From Owenia fusiformis (Eukaryota > Annelida > Polychaeta > Sabellida > Oweniidae): a stretch of DNA of 64,000 nucleotides. The notes beneath the pieces were generated by a model. That model worked only from the letters and a program-made list of their open reading frames with translations, searched no databases and was not told the origin of the DNA. The translations under genes and the position numbers were made by a program. The DNA is taken from positions 36,075,759 to 36,139,758 of the forward strand of contig CAIIXF020000009.1 of NCBI GenBank assembly GCA_903813345.2, read 5' to 3'. Shown in pieces: positions 23,301 through 33,242 of this stretch (within the stretch, counting starts at the first letter, position 1; every line of letters starts with the position of its first letter).

Positions 23301-26300
23301 TGTATGCCAATACCTTAAGATATTGACTTACTAGTTGAACGGTCAACAACCCTAATGAGTGAATGGAAATGAATGAACCTGCCCACTCAATGGTACATCA
23401 AACCCTGAGATACATGCTTTAACCTTGTATAATTAAGCGGGAAGTTAGTGATATAATCTTTAAGTAATAAGGTGCGTTAGGCGACTTACCTTACACATGA
23501 GTTCAGTGAGGTCTTTGTCTCCACTGTACACAGTACCAGAACAGACACCCTTTGACCAATCAAGCGCACCTGTGAAATATTATTATATAATTTTGTTACC
23601 ATGGCATTCTGTCATTCATCACAAATGTACACCTTATAAGTTGAGAAGGAAGAAATTGATATGGATTCCCAAGTCTTGCATTAACCCTGTCCATTTTCAA
23701 CAAGAATGTGATTAGAGTAGCAATTACTATGAAGGACCATAATTCTGTTAACACTTGTAATATTTAGATAAAGTTTACGTCCCTTCATACAGTTTACCCC
23801 ATTTATCAAAGTTGGGTGATAAAAAGGGTAGAATTTTATTATATACAGAACCTGATAATGTTATTCACAGAGGGTTATTTTTGTGCATTATTAATGTAAC
23901 AAAGGTTTAAAATGTTAATAAGCTTACAATTTGAGGCCCAAAGAACAATATTTTATGCTTAACAAAATCTTCATTTACTCATCCTTCTCATAAAATGAAC
24001 TTTAATCTTCCACAAGTTATTTTTGATATTTGGACACCATTCCCATGATAATGTATTGCAACAGTAATGGTATAAAAACTTACCCATATTTTTGTATTTG
24101 ACAATCTCCTTCATAACTTCATCATGAGATAATCCCTTCGGAGGTAGTTTCTTTATATAGGGCATGCCACCCGCATCCTTATTGAAACCATTTTCAATCC
24201 CTTTTGTAGTCTTTTCAATCTCCTCTTGCACCTTGTCACGAATAATGGGAAGTTTTCGAACAAACTTGAAGAAACTTTTCCGAATCCTTACACTCAATTC
24301 TGAAAAGTAAAATATAAATAAGCAACAGCAAGATTTAGAAATGTCTTTAATTGTGTAAACCTGCAACCTGCAATTTTATTGTAATTTTATACAATTGTAT
24401 AACGTTGGACTTTACGTTTTCTCTTAGAAATCAACAGACATTTTATTTGTAATTCCCCAGATTACCAGGTGACCCCCTTTTTGACAACAATACAGATTAA
24501 TAAGCTCCCAAATATGTACAAGAGTCAACTTTCTAACTTCCTATATTGCTATTATCTTTCAACTGATCATGCTTGCTTACTCTGGGGCTGGAAAAGGAAC
24601 CCATGTATCCAGTTAAGGACAATAGTGATAGCAGCTGTATAGAGGATAATCTGCCATGCCTCGTGTCCTTTACACCAGTTGTTCACCGAGACACGTGCCC
24701 ATTCTACATAACTCAGACCAATTTGCACATAAGGCTCTGCATTTTTCTGGAAAAACAAAACATAAGTCAATTAAGAGAAGTCATAATTATCAAAAGGATA
24801 CCTTCAATTTTGAAAAATAACTTTTCAGATATCTTATTCAAGATTTTCCAGATATACATGTACATGTGCATCTAAATGTAATGGGAGAATGAAAGATATT
24901 GCTATATTTGAGAAAACAACATGTACATGCACATCTAAATAGGTGAGATATCTATTTTCTGGGATATAAGGTCATGTGTTTGAAGAGTACAGGATGTCTC
25001 AAAAAATGTACCAAAAAGTATATCATCGACACAGATAAACCAATCAATATTTTCAGACATTTTCTGAATGGTCATGTTGCCAAAGCATATCTCGTGACAG
25101 AATAGAGCGTTCTTATTGGCTCTGTGACCAGGATTATGGCCATGGACCACCACAAATGACTGATTTTACAAGCATTTTTAATGTTATCAAATAATATCTG
25201 GTATATTATATGACTATCGAGCCTATAGGACTTAGTAAGTTTCTGATTTGTTCTTTAACAGGTGGCACTATTGGTCAAACAAATATTTTGGAGGCAAGGT
25301 ACAAAAAAAGTGAGCATGACATGAACATTTGATGAGAACTCACACTCACAGGCTCTATTCGAAACAGAGGGTACATATACTATCCATAATAAAGCTGTGC
25401 TAGAAAAAACTAAATCAAAACAAACACTGGCATTTATATTATATCTCTTAGTCCGTCTCCAGCTTAGAGCAGCTGGGTAAATACTAGTGTTACATATAGA
25501 TAAACATTTGCATCTTCTACATCTCAACAATCATATCTCCCCTGACTTTCATTTATAAGGAGAATATATATATAGGCTGACATGGTAAAGCTGATATCTC
25601 TGAATAAAAGCAAAAATCAATGAGATAGATGAATGGCAATTGATAGTCTGACAGACAGATGGACGGTTGGATAGATGGAGAGGAAGACTACATCGGCGGA
25701 TCCAGAAACTAACAAGGGGAGGCCTAATTCAAATTTAAAAACCGAGCTGAAAAAGTTTTAGAATTAAATTCAAATAGTGGGCTCAAATTTTGAAAATTTA
25801 AAGCCCAATTTTGATAATTTGGCCTAAAAATACTCAAAAAGGCCCACTAATTGAGGCCCTACAAAATGTTTGGGCCCAAAATGTTTTTTTCTGGGCCTCC
25901 CCAAGGTGGGGGGGGGGGCATGCCAGCGGACTGATGTATGGATGAGTGACATATGAGCCAAAATTGAGTGGATATGTGGACTATATAAAATAGGCAAGTG
26001 GTGCTATATTCATAAGAAAATAAGTGTCAATAAATGGAAAAACATTAAATATACCAAATTTATGTTCAGGTCATCTAAAAGACGAGCCATATGTCTGCAA
26101 AAGCTAAATACGATGTATGCTTGATGCTATTGATAAAACCTTCAACTTCTGTCCTTAGCTGCCCCCTGGTCTTATAGCATGGTAATAGTATTGCTTTAAT
26201 CAAGTCAATATACTCTGAGTTGACCTATTGATAAGGTTTCAGCTAGGGTTGTATGATTCTTGGAGAAGTTTACCTTAAGGACTTCCATGTTTGACTTCAA

Positions 26301-28379
26301 TATTAGCCCATGGGTTTAAGGGTGGGCAAAAATCAAATCAAGCCCCTCCCCCTCTAATCCGCCAGTGCTACATGTATATTCATTTAATAAAGAGGGTTCA
26401 AGTACTGTATATGTTCAATTTTTGTGAATTTATATTGAGTAAAGAAGTTTTGTCTGGTCCAGCTAATGTTGAATGTTGAAGATGGTTTTACAGCGACTGA
26501 TGGTCAGTATCTTGGAGAATTTTAACTGTAGGAATGCCATATTTCCCATGTCTGATTTCTATACTAGCCTATGGGTTCACTGTATATAAACCTTGACAGG
26601 GATTCCCTGCTCATGTGGGGTACCTTTTTTTATATTTGGTATGGCAATGGACCCAAATTTAGGATCTGGTGTGATAATCCCCCAAATTATGATTTAACTG
26701 CCTTCGTTTCAGGGCTTTAGATATTTTGAATGGCCTTGGTCTTTTATCTGGATATTTGGTATGGCATTGATCCTATATTTGGATATTTGCTATGGCATTG
26801 GTCTTATATTTATACATTCAGTATGGGTTTTGGGTGTTATTTTTGTTGGTATAGGAACACATTAAAATTTTACAGATTGGTATGCAAAGTTATCTGAGGG
26901 TTCAGCCTAGGACCCCCAAAGAATTTTGTATATATTGTCCCCACCTCCTGGGCCCATGGGTTTAGACTGATGTTTAGTTTTGTAAACCTTATAAGGCAAA
27001 GATGTACCCTGCATGCAGAGTCTAGTTATAAACTACCATCTGATCAAAAATGATTTATTTTTCTAACCTACTATAATTTGTTGGGAAAAAAAGAAAATAT
27101 GCCCTGAATAGTGAACAGTGTTTTTATAAGGTCATCGTGATATTTGAGTATGTATCTCAACCAATCAAAAAACAGAAAACACGTAAACAATCATCAAAAG
27201 TGTCCTTTAGTGCAAGATTACACAAATCACCAGAAATGGAGATAAATGTACTCAACTTCCATGGAATGACAAATGTGCACCACATGTATTAAAAATGATT
27301 TTCAACAAATAAACAGAGGTCAAAATATGTAACTGTGGAGTTTATTTAGTTTTCTATCTACCTTCCCTGTTTATTCTCAGTTATACTCTTTTGTTTTTAG
27401 GGGGATAAGGGGAGCGGGGGGGGGGGAGGAGTTAAGGTTGACTGATAACCATTATCTGAAAAAGTTTTTAAGGGGCCCGGGCCCCCCCCCCCTTGGGTGG
27501 GCCCAGAAAAAAAAAAAATTGGGCCCAAAAAAATTTTTTGGGCCAAACAAGGCCTTCAGGCCCCAAAAAGTGGGCCTTTTTGGTCATTACTGGGCCTTTT
27601 AAGGCCTTATTTGTTAATTTCAAGCCAAATTTTGAAGAAAATGGGCCTCAAAATTTCAAAATTTGGGCCCACTTTTGGATTTTAGGGGCCCAAAATTTTT
27701 TCTCTGACCTGAAATTTGGGCCCCCCCCCCCTTGTTGGTTCCTGGATCCGCCCCTGAGGTGTGAAACTTTTAAATGGTAGGATGAGAAGAGACATAAGGA
27801 TATAAAGCAGTATGAAGATCTTAAGAAATATATATATGTTTCGGAATCTGTTTATAAGTACTACTTTGCCATCTAGAGTGTTCTTACTGCATTTGATAAT
27901 GTGTCATTGTTATTTGACCTGATATCTAAACCAGGTCAAAAATCAGGTGTGTATAGCCTTGATTTTCATTAGAGATACAGAGGTGCGACCCTTTCAGCCA
28001 ATAAAAACCAAAGCTGAATTAGGGAGTCAGTCAACAACACTTTCTCCGGAATATGGATCATGTGGTTGAAAAATAATCCATATATAAGTGCAAATATAGT
28101 GCACATGTACTTGTATCAAACTTTGAACATATCTGATTAAATTCTATTCAAGTTCATATGTCATAATATGAGGTTCTATAAAATTCTGTAGATTCTAAAT
28201 CTAATGAAATTTGAATTGCCAATTTCTCCGCTCTTGTTTAATTCAGAAGACTAAAACGTTGTCACATTATACTCAAAGATATCAGTAAACGTATCTGATG
28301 GTGAAGATGCATATACTAAGAGTATTTAAAACAAATTATAAATAAAGATTCTTACCATAAATATTTCGGCACTTTCCAT
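17230..28379 (-). CDS. SGPL1: Sphingosine-1-phosphate lyase, complete, 14 coding exons
   Basis: PLP-dependent ER-membrane enzyme that cleaves sphingosine-1-phosphate into phosphoethanolamine and a long-chain aldehyde, the exit step of sphingolipid breakdown. Exons 5' to 3': 28356-28379, 24581-24746, 24084-24299, 23490-23569, 22992-23120, 22543-22631, 21840-21984, 21455-21517, 20761-20907, 20422-20542, 19452-19569, 18965-19111, 17988-18108, 17230-17367. All are GT-AG with matching phases and join to 1704 nt, 567 aa plus stop (human 568). One membrane segment lies at about 39-60 ([14 protein letters not shown]). Then come TSGGTES at 207-213 (phosphate cup), AHAAF with H242, DACLGGF from D316, and ADTHK with the Schiff-base lysine at codon 353 followed by [10 protein letters not shown]242 and K353 have the same numbers as in human SGPL1. 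No key residue is missing and the gene looks functional. Confidence 0.98.
17988..18108 (-). CDS. SGPL1: SGPL1 exon 13
   Basis: 121 nt, completes the split serine codon of exon 12, reads [18 protein letters not shown] and ends DPKAKCGGM before GTGAGA. Matches the human VHFC.TLLH...KNPKAKTTGM region. Confidence 0.95.
18341..18481. repeat. Long hyphenated palindrome with CG-rich core, SGPL1 intron 12
   Basis: Perfect 24-bp arms 18355-18378 and 18445-18468 (GGATATTGGGATTATCCC in the left arm) extend outward to ATTATCCT/AGGATAAT. Inside are inverted TAATATAATATAT/ATATATTATATT tracts, and in the centre CCCGAGGGCCGCAGGTCCCG. It lies within an intron of an active-looking gene. Confidence 0.85.
18474..18900 (-). 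mobile_element. Possible element with TGTTTATCCCATA ends and a 68-codon frame
   Basis: TGTTTATCCCATACC at 18484-18498 and its inverse TATGGGATAAACA near 18874-18886 bound about 400 bp. Between them a minus-strand frame at 18487-18693 starts [16 protein letters not shown] and ends near the left border. A CG-rich hyphenated repeat (CCCGCTCGGAGCGGG) follows at 18780-18797. No protein family is recognised. The interval lies between SGPL1 exons 12 and 13. Confidence 0.4.
18965..19111 (-). CDS. SGPL1: SGPL1 exon 12
   Basis: 147 nt. Reads [20 protein letters not shown], then [20 protein letters not shown] and ALQFPA, corresponding to human ...IFVFGNPQLSVIALGS...KGWNLNQLQFP. Donor GTTAGT. Confidence 0.96.
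19452..19569 (-). CDS. SGPL1: SGPL1 exon 11
   Basis: 118 nt from TTCAG to GTAAGT. Reads [20 protein letters not shown] then [18 protein letters not shown], matching human [22 protein letters not shown]. Helical segment of the PLP-fold large domain. Confidence 0.96.
19673..19856. mobile_element. MITE with GGCCTGTAGCCAGGGGG ends, SGPL1 intron 10
   Basis: Left end CAGGCCTGTAGCCAGGGGGT, right end CTGGCTACGGGCCTGTG, inverted. C- and G-runs lie inside, with AACCCCCC on both sides. Short target-site words could not be fixed. Related in end type to 54703-54914. Confidence 0.6.
20422..20542 (-). CDS. SGPL1: SGPL1 exon 10
   Basis: 121 nt, starts in phase 0 right after the catalytic lysine with [16 protein letters not shown], then [19 protein letters not shown]. 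The human counterpart is [20 protein letters not shown]. Donor GTATGC splits a glycine codon. Confidence 0.97.
20761..20907 (-). CDS. SGPL1: SGPL1 exon 9, carries the PLP lysine
   Basis: 147 nt, residues 305-353. Reads [18 protein letters not shown], then [18 protein letters not shown] and [10 protein letters not shown]. The aspartate of VDA pairs with the pyridine nitrogen, and the final AAA codon is the Schiff-base lysine, placed exactly at the exon end before GTAGGT. Confidence 0.97.
21455..21517 (-). CDS. SGPL1: SGPL1 exon 8
   Basis: 63 nt, 21 whole codons, [20 protein letters not shown] plus A; matches human [20 protein letters not shown]. Acceptor TTGCAG, donor GTAAGT. Confidence 0.96.
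21840..21984 (-). CDS. SGPL1: SGPL1 exon 7, contains H242
   Basis: 145 nt. Reads [19 protein letters not shown], then [20 protein letters not shown] and SRNTCM. The histidine of AHAAF falls at residue 242, the PLP-stacking position in the family. Acceptor TTTCAG, donor GTGAGA. Confidence 0.97.
22177..22396 (-). pseudogene. SGPL1: Truncated duplicate of SGPL1 exon 6 and its donor, in intron 6
   Basis: About 155 bp duplicated from 22431-22585 with few changes. It includes the last 43 nt of exon 6 (here 22354-22396) and the intact GTAAGC donor. The 5' half of the exon, with the TSGGTES phosphate-binding loop, is absent, and homology stops at CTCTAT. This copy also contains a 66-bp inverted-repeat insert (22233-22298). 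Inclusion in mRNA would repeat about 14 residues and shift phase, so it is presumably skipped. Confidence 0.85.
22229..22298. mobile_element. Short inverted-repeat element with 18-bp perfect arms
   Basis: AAAGCTAAGTTCACACCA at 22230-22247 and its exact complement at 22279-22296, loop of 31 bp. The duplicate block at 22431-22585 has ATTAAATGGC without it, giving the uninserted state. Target duplication is not resolved. It may be a very short MITE. Confidence 0.7.
22543..22631 (-). CDS. SGPL1: SGPL1 exon 6, phosphate-binding loop
   Basis: 89 nt. Reads [20 protein letters not shown] then [16 protein letters not shown] anchors the PLP phosphate; human has [20 protein letters not shown]. Donor GTAAGC interrupts an isoleucine codon. 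Confidence 0.97.
22992..23120 (-). CDS. SGPL1: SGPL1 exon 5
   Basis: 129 nt, 43 codons. [20 protein letters not shown], then [20 protein letters not shown] and [15 protein letters not shown] is a signature shared with human SGPL1. Acceptor TTGCAG, donor GTGAGT. Confidence 0.97.
23490..23569 (-). CDS. SGPL1: SGPL1 exon 4
   Basis: 80 nt. Reads [20 protein letters not shown] then TELMCK. SG.VYSG...LTEL matches human. Acceptor TTTCACAG, donor GTAAGT. Confidence 0.96.
24084..24299 (-). CDS. SGPL1: SGPL1 exon 3
   Basis: 216 nt. [19 protein letters not shown], then [19 protein letters not shown] and [20 protein letters not shown]. The basic stretch after the membrane segment and KLP-II correspond to the human cytosolic linker. 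Acceptor TTTTCAG, donor GTAAGT. Confidence 0.95.
24581..24746 (-). CDS. SGPL1: SGPL1 exon 2, membrane anchor
   Basis: 166 nt. [20 protein letters not shown] then [20 protein letters not shown] and [12 protein letters not shown]. Hydrophobic residues 39-60 form the single ER membrane segment, with FQP after it as in human. Acceptor TTTTTCCAG, donor GTAAGC. Confidence 0.95.
25693..25930. mobile_element. GGGGCGGATC family element
   Basis: Left CGGCGGATCCAGAAACTAAC, right GGGCATGCCAGCGGA. The interior alternates GGCCTAA/AAATTT and GGCCCAAA/TTTTGGGCC blocks typical of this family, ending in TTTTTTCTGGGCC and a G run. No frame is present. Confidence 0.7.
26312..26368. mobile_element. Fragment of the GGGGCGGATC family
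   Basis: Only the terminal parts remain: GGTGGGCAAAAATC, CAAGCCCCTCCCCCTC and AATCCGCCAGTG. Confidence 0.45.
27470..27757. mobile_element. GGGGCGGATC family element, near full length
   Basis: Runs from AAGGGGCCCGGGCCCC through GGTGGGCCCAGAAAAAA, TGGTCATTACTGGGCC and TCTGACCTGAAATTTGGGCC to GTTCCTGGATCCGCCCCTG. Closely similar in the same orientation to 38228-38465, and inverted relative to 34121-34436. Confidence 0.8.
28356..28379 (-). CDS. SGPL1: SGPL1 exon 1 (coding), start codon
   Basis: Eight codons, MESAEIFM, then GTAAGA. Resembles human MPSTDLLML in length and pattern. The ATG lies in context AGACATGG and joins exon 2 in phase 0. Any 5' UTR splice is not resolved; a TTAG acceptor-like site is 3 nt upstream. 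Confidence 0.85.
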
Positions 28380-28965
28380 GTCTAATATTTTCTTTAAAAT
28401 GAACTTTGACCTCACGTATTTTGCAGATCTCTGGCTGACATATACGGTTTAGTTTTATAACTTACGATTTTAGGATTCAATTCAGGTGAATGTAATTATT
28501 AATATATATTCAGAAATACATTATTTTAGTTACAAGTACGAGCTATATAATCGATGCGGTGTGTAATGTAAACACAACAACAAATGTGATTCTTAGACCT
28601 GGCATACAACTGAAAATTCGAAAATTTATCTGTAATTTGCTCTCAACCATCTGTCAAATCTCACGTCATTTTACGAGACATCACATTTCGGTAGATTTCC
28701 TTGTTGAATTCCCTGAATTCTTGTTGGATTACCACTCTCCTCAGTATCTATACACGATATCCGAAAGGGTTTTAGGAGACAAATTTTGAAAGACTGACAG
28801 GAAGATATCGATAGGTATGTATTCGATTTGGATTTCAATAGTTTTGAGGTGAAAAATAGACCACAATGAAAATCTTCAATATTTTCATTGATTCCACGGA
28901 CGTCAAGTAAGCTAAGTTTAGCATTGGACAACCATTTTTTTTAATTAACCCAACCCCATTAAACT
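28380..28965. other. Sequence upstream of SGPL1 start codon
   Basis: No promoter box is clear. The 5' UTR or its intron is expected here. No repeats. Confidence 0.35.
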
Positions 28966-29613
28966 AGAGTCAGTACGTCTATTTCCAAACACCCCCATCA
29001 AAAAATGTAGTTAGCTTGGCTGTACTGCACATCTATGCTATGATTCTATATATATTATGTGTATTATCCACTGTAGAATGCATTTGCAGAAAAAATTACG
29101 AAAAATTGTAAAAAATATCTGGGTTATTCCATTTTTTCTACAAGGTATTTTAGGGGGGTAATTCCGAACAGGAGTTTTTTTGGGGGGTAAATCCGAACAC
29201 TTGCATGGGGGTAATTCCAAACACTTAACTTAAACTTAATTGTTTTAATTATTAGATTGATGGTATATCATTATATGATACCCTTAACTTATGATACTGG
29301 ATCCTGTCACCCCTGCATATCAAGAAACCCAAATTTAAATCATTTATTACTGACATCTATTTATTTAAACGCACAGAGTTTGTGGAGGTAATTTCAAACA
29401 CTTGCATGGGGGTAATTCCGAACACCTAAATCATCATAATTGATTATTTTATTGTAAGATTGTTAGTATACATCATTATATTGTATCTTTCAGGCTATAA
29501 ATATTATGTAGAGGTAGTAGAGGTACTATTATTCAATTCAATGATCTGCTTGCCATTATTTGGAACCCGTTCGTGTTTACCCCCCTGTTTGGATTTGGAC
29601 GTATTGACTCTAT
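28966..29613. mobile_element. TA-flanked inverted-repeat element, about 650 bp
   Basis: Ends TAGAGTCAGTACGTCTATTT and AAATCCAAACAG-type complement reading TTTGGACGTATTGACTCTA, roughly 30 bp inverted, then CCCCC. The interior repeats CACTTGCATGGGGGTAATTC at least twice, with GGGGTAATTCCGAACA variants. No frame, nonautonomous. Confidence 0.7.
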
Positions 29614-30224
29614 ATATTTTCTGAAAGCTTGGAGTTTCAATAAAAAGAAAATCTATAACCTAAATTTTTAGAAAATGCATACTGGCCATGGCACCCATTT
29701 AAAGTAGGTCACCCTCAGGGGGTCCAAAAATCGTTTTTGCTAAAAACTGACCCCAACTTTGAAATTTAATTAAAAATTAACAATAAGGTTTATCTTATCA
29801 TACCTTATATTTTCTTGTAACTCTAACTTTTATTTAACCAAACAAAAAAAATGAAGGTCTAATATAAGTTCATATTTTCGTAAATTAGAGTCACAGAGTA
29901 TCACCCATGGGCGTTTTTTGTATTTTTTTTAAAATAAACATTTGCAATGTACAATTTCCCATGTCTCTTTCATTTGGATCAATGGAGAACATTAGTCTAG
30001 TACAAATATTTTTTTATTACTTGAGTAATATTCTTTCCATGTATACAAATAGTGTATCTATAAGCTGACACTACATGTATATCACTAAATTGTTTACCAT
30101 AATATATAATATACATATGTCCATATGTACATGTATTATAGTTTTCAAAAGTCTTGAGAGAGACCAAAATAAAACTTTCCAAGTCGTTAAAACAAGCATG
30201 CTGCATTTAGAGATCAATGGCATG
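29614..30224. other. No gene seen
   Basis: AT-rich spacer before the 24-bp array. Nothing recognised. Confidence 0.4.
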
Positions 30225-30720
30225 AGACATCAAGTGATTAGTGGTATGGGACATCAACTAACCAATAGTATGGGGCATCAAGTGATCAATGGTATGGGAC
30301 ATCAAGTGATCAACAGTATGGAACATCAAGTGATCAACAGTACTGGATATCAAGTAATCAACAGTCTTGGACAATCAATAATCAATAGTAATTAATAAGT
30401 ATTAGGGAATAAAATAATTAACAGTGTGGGAAATCAAGTGATCAATTGTATGGGGTAGTAAGTGTTAAATAGTATGGGACATCAAATGATCAATAGTATG
30501 GGACATCAAGTGATCAACAGTATGGGACGTCAAGTGATCAATAGTATATCAAAGGAATCAACAGTGTGGGACATCAAGTGATCAATAGTGTGGGACATCA
30601 AGTGGTCAATAGTATGGTATACATGTATCAAATGATCAATAGTATGGGACATCAAGTGATCATTAGTATGGGTCATCAATGATAAACTTTTACAGTATGG
30701 GGCATCAAGGGAGGTGAGAC
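30225..30720 (+). repeat. 24-bp tandem array, degenerate
   Basis: Units vary around TATGGGACATCAAGTGATCA plus ACAG, about 20 copies with indels after 30380. The first part stays open on the plus strand as HQVINSMG repeats. Each unit has the palindrome TGATCA. Confidence 0.85.
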
Positions 30721-30809
30721 TGCAAGTAGTCAAAGTGATTATCCGATGATAATAGATTGGGGCACCTGTAATTACTGAATTATGCATTGGTAATTGTCAA
30801 ATAATCATA

Positions 30810-31450
30810 CCAACCTATCCACATCGATCCACGTGCTTGATCGCGAGAACAACAACAAACTAATCACGTGACAATAACAATCTTTTAATCTGTGTCTAAT
30901 AAGTCCAAATTCAACGGACATCGTATGAATAAGTTTTCAATAGCATATTTGATTTCATAAATATACATTTATTTGAAGTAACAACCATAATTGAACACAG
31001 ATTAACCAAAATTAACGATTTTATTTTTGCGCAAGACACGCGACCCCGGAAGATAAATATGGCCGCCATCTTGCATGAGAATCGGAAGATTACACCAGCC
31101 ACTTTAAAAGTTGAATTTCTACATTTGCGCATATATATATCAGTGTAAGTTTTAATTTTTTACGATCTCAAGACTTTAAACTTTACAAATAACTGCTTAA
31201 TCAAAGTGACCAAAAATTATTGAGGGTATAATTAAATGATTTAAACTTTACCTCGTGAAGTTCGTCCTCGCCAAAAACGATTTTCTTCTATTCTTCAGAA
31301 TGCGCGAAGACTTCATTCAATTATTAAAGAGATTTTATAAAGAAATAACAGCAATTCGACTTTTAACATAGTTAAAATGAGCGACCAAAATTGCATATAA
31401 AAGCGGGGTCAATTTTTTAGTGAATAAAATTTCCCGCGAAAACGCGCCAT
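30810..31450. promoter_or_regulatory. Promoter-like region with E-boxes, ETS and YY1-type sites
   Basis: CACGTG at 30830-30835 and within TCACGTGA at 30864-30871. CCGGAAG and ATGGCCGCCATCTTG lie together at 31046-31073 (ETS and YY1 consensus, common near transcription starts). TTCCCGCGAAA at 31432 is an E2F-like site. A plus-strand GTAAGT donor lies at 31145, and a minus-strand ACGAG/GTAAAG donor at 31252 could end a noncoding SGPL1 exon. The region is CpG-richer than its surroundings. Confidence 0.4.
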
Positions 31451-31656
31451 CTATTCGTTGTCCATTGCTACTAAGTTTGTCTATGTCTATGTCGATAATC
31501 TGCAAAAGGCTAATAAGCCCATATAAAGCAGATATATAATTTAACAGTGATAGAATTTGAATAGAATATAATTTAAAACCTAACATTTAAAAATAGATCT
31601 ATGGTTTGTAACTCATTAAAATTGAAAGGAGCTTTCCTGGTTGGCCCCTGTACCCC

Positions 31657-32215
31657 CCTAGGTTATCCCGTTCCCGGACTATAGTCCTGCACTGATCGCA
31701 TTCATTTGCCTGTACGATTACAACTTGGGAGAATTATCTACGCCCCTTACACTTAAGATACCTACCTCAATGCATTATAGAACTCAAGATGTAACTTCTA
31801 ATATATTGGAACCGCCGATTGTCTGGGTATATCGGCAGAACGGGAACATTTTCTCTTTTTCATCGAGAGAGATTCCATCACTTTTAAAATGGCGGTTGGA
31901 TTTAAAAGGGGAATCCCCCGTTTGGCTGTCCCGGATGTAGCCCGGAAGTACCAATATGGAGGAATTTGACGGTTGAAATAAGTTAAATGTTACACGCAAA
32001 TATTGCGATCAAAAACGAAAATGTCTTCGTTCTGCCGATAAACCCAGACAATTGTGGATTCAACTACACGAAAAGAATGCTAAATTACCAAGGAATCTAT
32101 TGAAGTAGGTATCTGAAGTGTAAGATCAGTAAAAAATTCTCCCATGTTGTAATCGCACAGGCAAAAGATTGAGATGTTCACAGGACCATAGTCCGGGAAC
32201 GGGATAACCCCTAGG
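31657..32215. mobile_element. Foldback element with about 190-bp arms
   Basis: Outer ends CCTAGGTTATCCCGTTCCCG and the inverse of CCTAGGGGTTATCCCG. Arms continue through TTGCCTGT.CGATTACAAC and TTGTCTGGGTATATCGGC at 31820-31845, matched inverted at 32033-32060. A unique centre of about 170 bp lies between. No frame. Confidence 0.8.
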
Positions 32216-32355
32216 AAGTCCCTTTATGTTGAAATACCCTGGGGCGACTGTCAGGCTACCGCGTTGACATCACCCCTCTTTACCAGTAGTGCAGGCTTGT
32301 TGCTGTGCACTTGGGACCCTTTACATTAAAACATAGATCTATATTAAAAACACAC

Positions 32356-32740
32356 CTATTTAATTGCAGTTATTGACATAGGCCATGGGCTTTCAACTAG
32401 ATATGATGATTTAAAACTACTTAAACTGTCACAGTCTAAGATGTCACCAGGTAGGGTGTTCCATTTAGCTATTGTCCTAGGGAAATAGCTAAATTTGTAT
32501 GCATCCGTTCTAGTTGATGGTTGTATGAACTTAGAAGGATGATACAGCCTAGTGTTGGTATTCATCTGTTGGCGGAAGTATGGAGGCACGTCGATGGCTG
32601 CTAGGTTTTGCTTTCCTTTGTAGAAAAGGAAAACTCTAGCAGCCTCGCGACGCTCCTTCAGTGGCTCCCACTGTAGGTCTTGAAGAGCTTTGACATTTGG
32701 TTACAAATCTGGCTGCTCTTCTCTGTACCTAGTTTCTGGC
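32356..32740 (-). pseudogene. LINE ORF2 C-terminal remnant
   Basis: Minus strand. The last about 77 codons read NTNTRLYHPSKFIQPSTRT, then DAYKFSYFPRTIAKWNTLP, the usual tail of jockey/CR1-type ORF2 proteins (SFFPRT...WN.LP). Upstream, AARVFLFYKGKQNLAAI and QRRAARFV are visible only by shifting frame near 32695, so the copy is broken and 5'-truncated. Confidence 0.75.
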
Positions 32741-32790
32741 GAAAGCCGGAGCATAGATTAATCTATGCTCCAGCTTTCACCAGAAACGTA
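32737..32790. repeat. 54-bp near-perfect palindrome
   Basis: TTTCTGGCGAAAGC and CGGAGCATAGATTAATCTAT form the left arm and centre, GCTCCAGCTTTCACCAGAAA the right. Two mismatched pairs. It abuts the LINE remnant. Confidence 0.75.
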
Positions 32791-33232
32791 CTTGACGTCC
32801 GTGATTGATTCATTCAGTTCACTCACATATAAATCCGACCATCGTATGCTGTATTTTGTTGTTATTTTTTCTTATTTTTTCTTATTTTGATATTTATTTT
32901 TTCGCGTATGATGGTCATAAACACTAGCAGCTTCTATATTGCGGGAAACGCTTTCCTGGCCTGTCTTCCGAACTAAATTTACACAAATGATGAATTAAAG
33001 TCGGAGACATTAAGCTCTTCGACATGAATTAAGAGAATTGACATGAATTAACATTGTCGTACTTACAAAATGATCAACCGCCTAACTTATGCATTATCGA
33101 ACTCAGTAATATTGTACACGTAACTATTAATTACGGTATTCCCATAGAAAACTTGGCTTGCTTTTCAACATTTCAAACGAAAATTCTCTACGGAGCTTTT
33201 GTTTTTCTGATGTAATTTCTTCTAAGAAATCG

Positions 33233-33242
33233 GTCACGTGAC
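33233..33242. promoter_or_regulatory. Palindromic E-box GTCACGTGAC
   Basis: Same 10-mer as at 14443. It lies about 315 bp upstream of the candidate plus-strand start at 33557. Confidence 0.3.

Larger units (their letters stand above)
24747..28355 (-). other. SGPL1 intron 1
   Basis: 3.6 kb without exon candidates. Contains two G/C-run transposon copies (25693-25930, 27470-27757) and a fragment at 26312-26368. Region 26600-26830 repeats TTTGGTATGGCA / TATTTGG words loosely. Confidence 0.6.

Noticed and set aside
27493-27780. 95-codon plus-strand frame rich in G, P, K and F
   Set aside because: Entirely within a GGGGCGGATC family transposon.
30911-31132. 73-codon minus-strand frame containing KMAAIFIFRG
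   Set aside because: The ATGGCGGCC is the YY1-type site of a promoter-like region; downstream residues show no domain and no donor.
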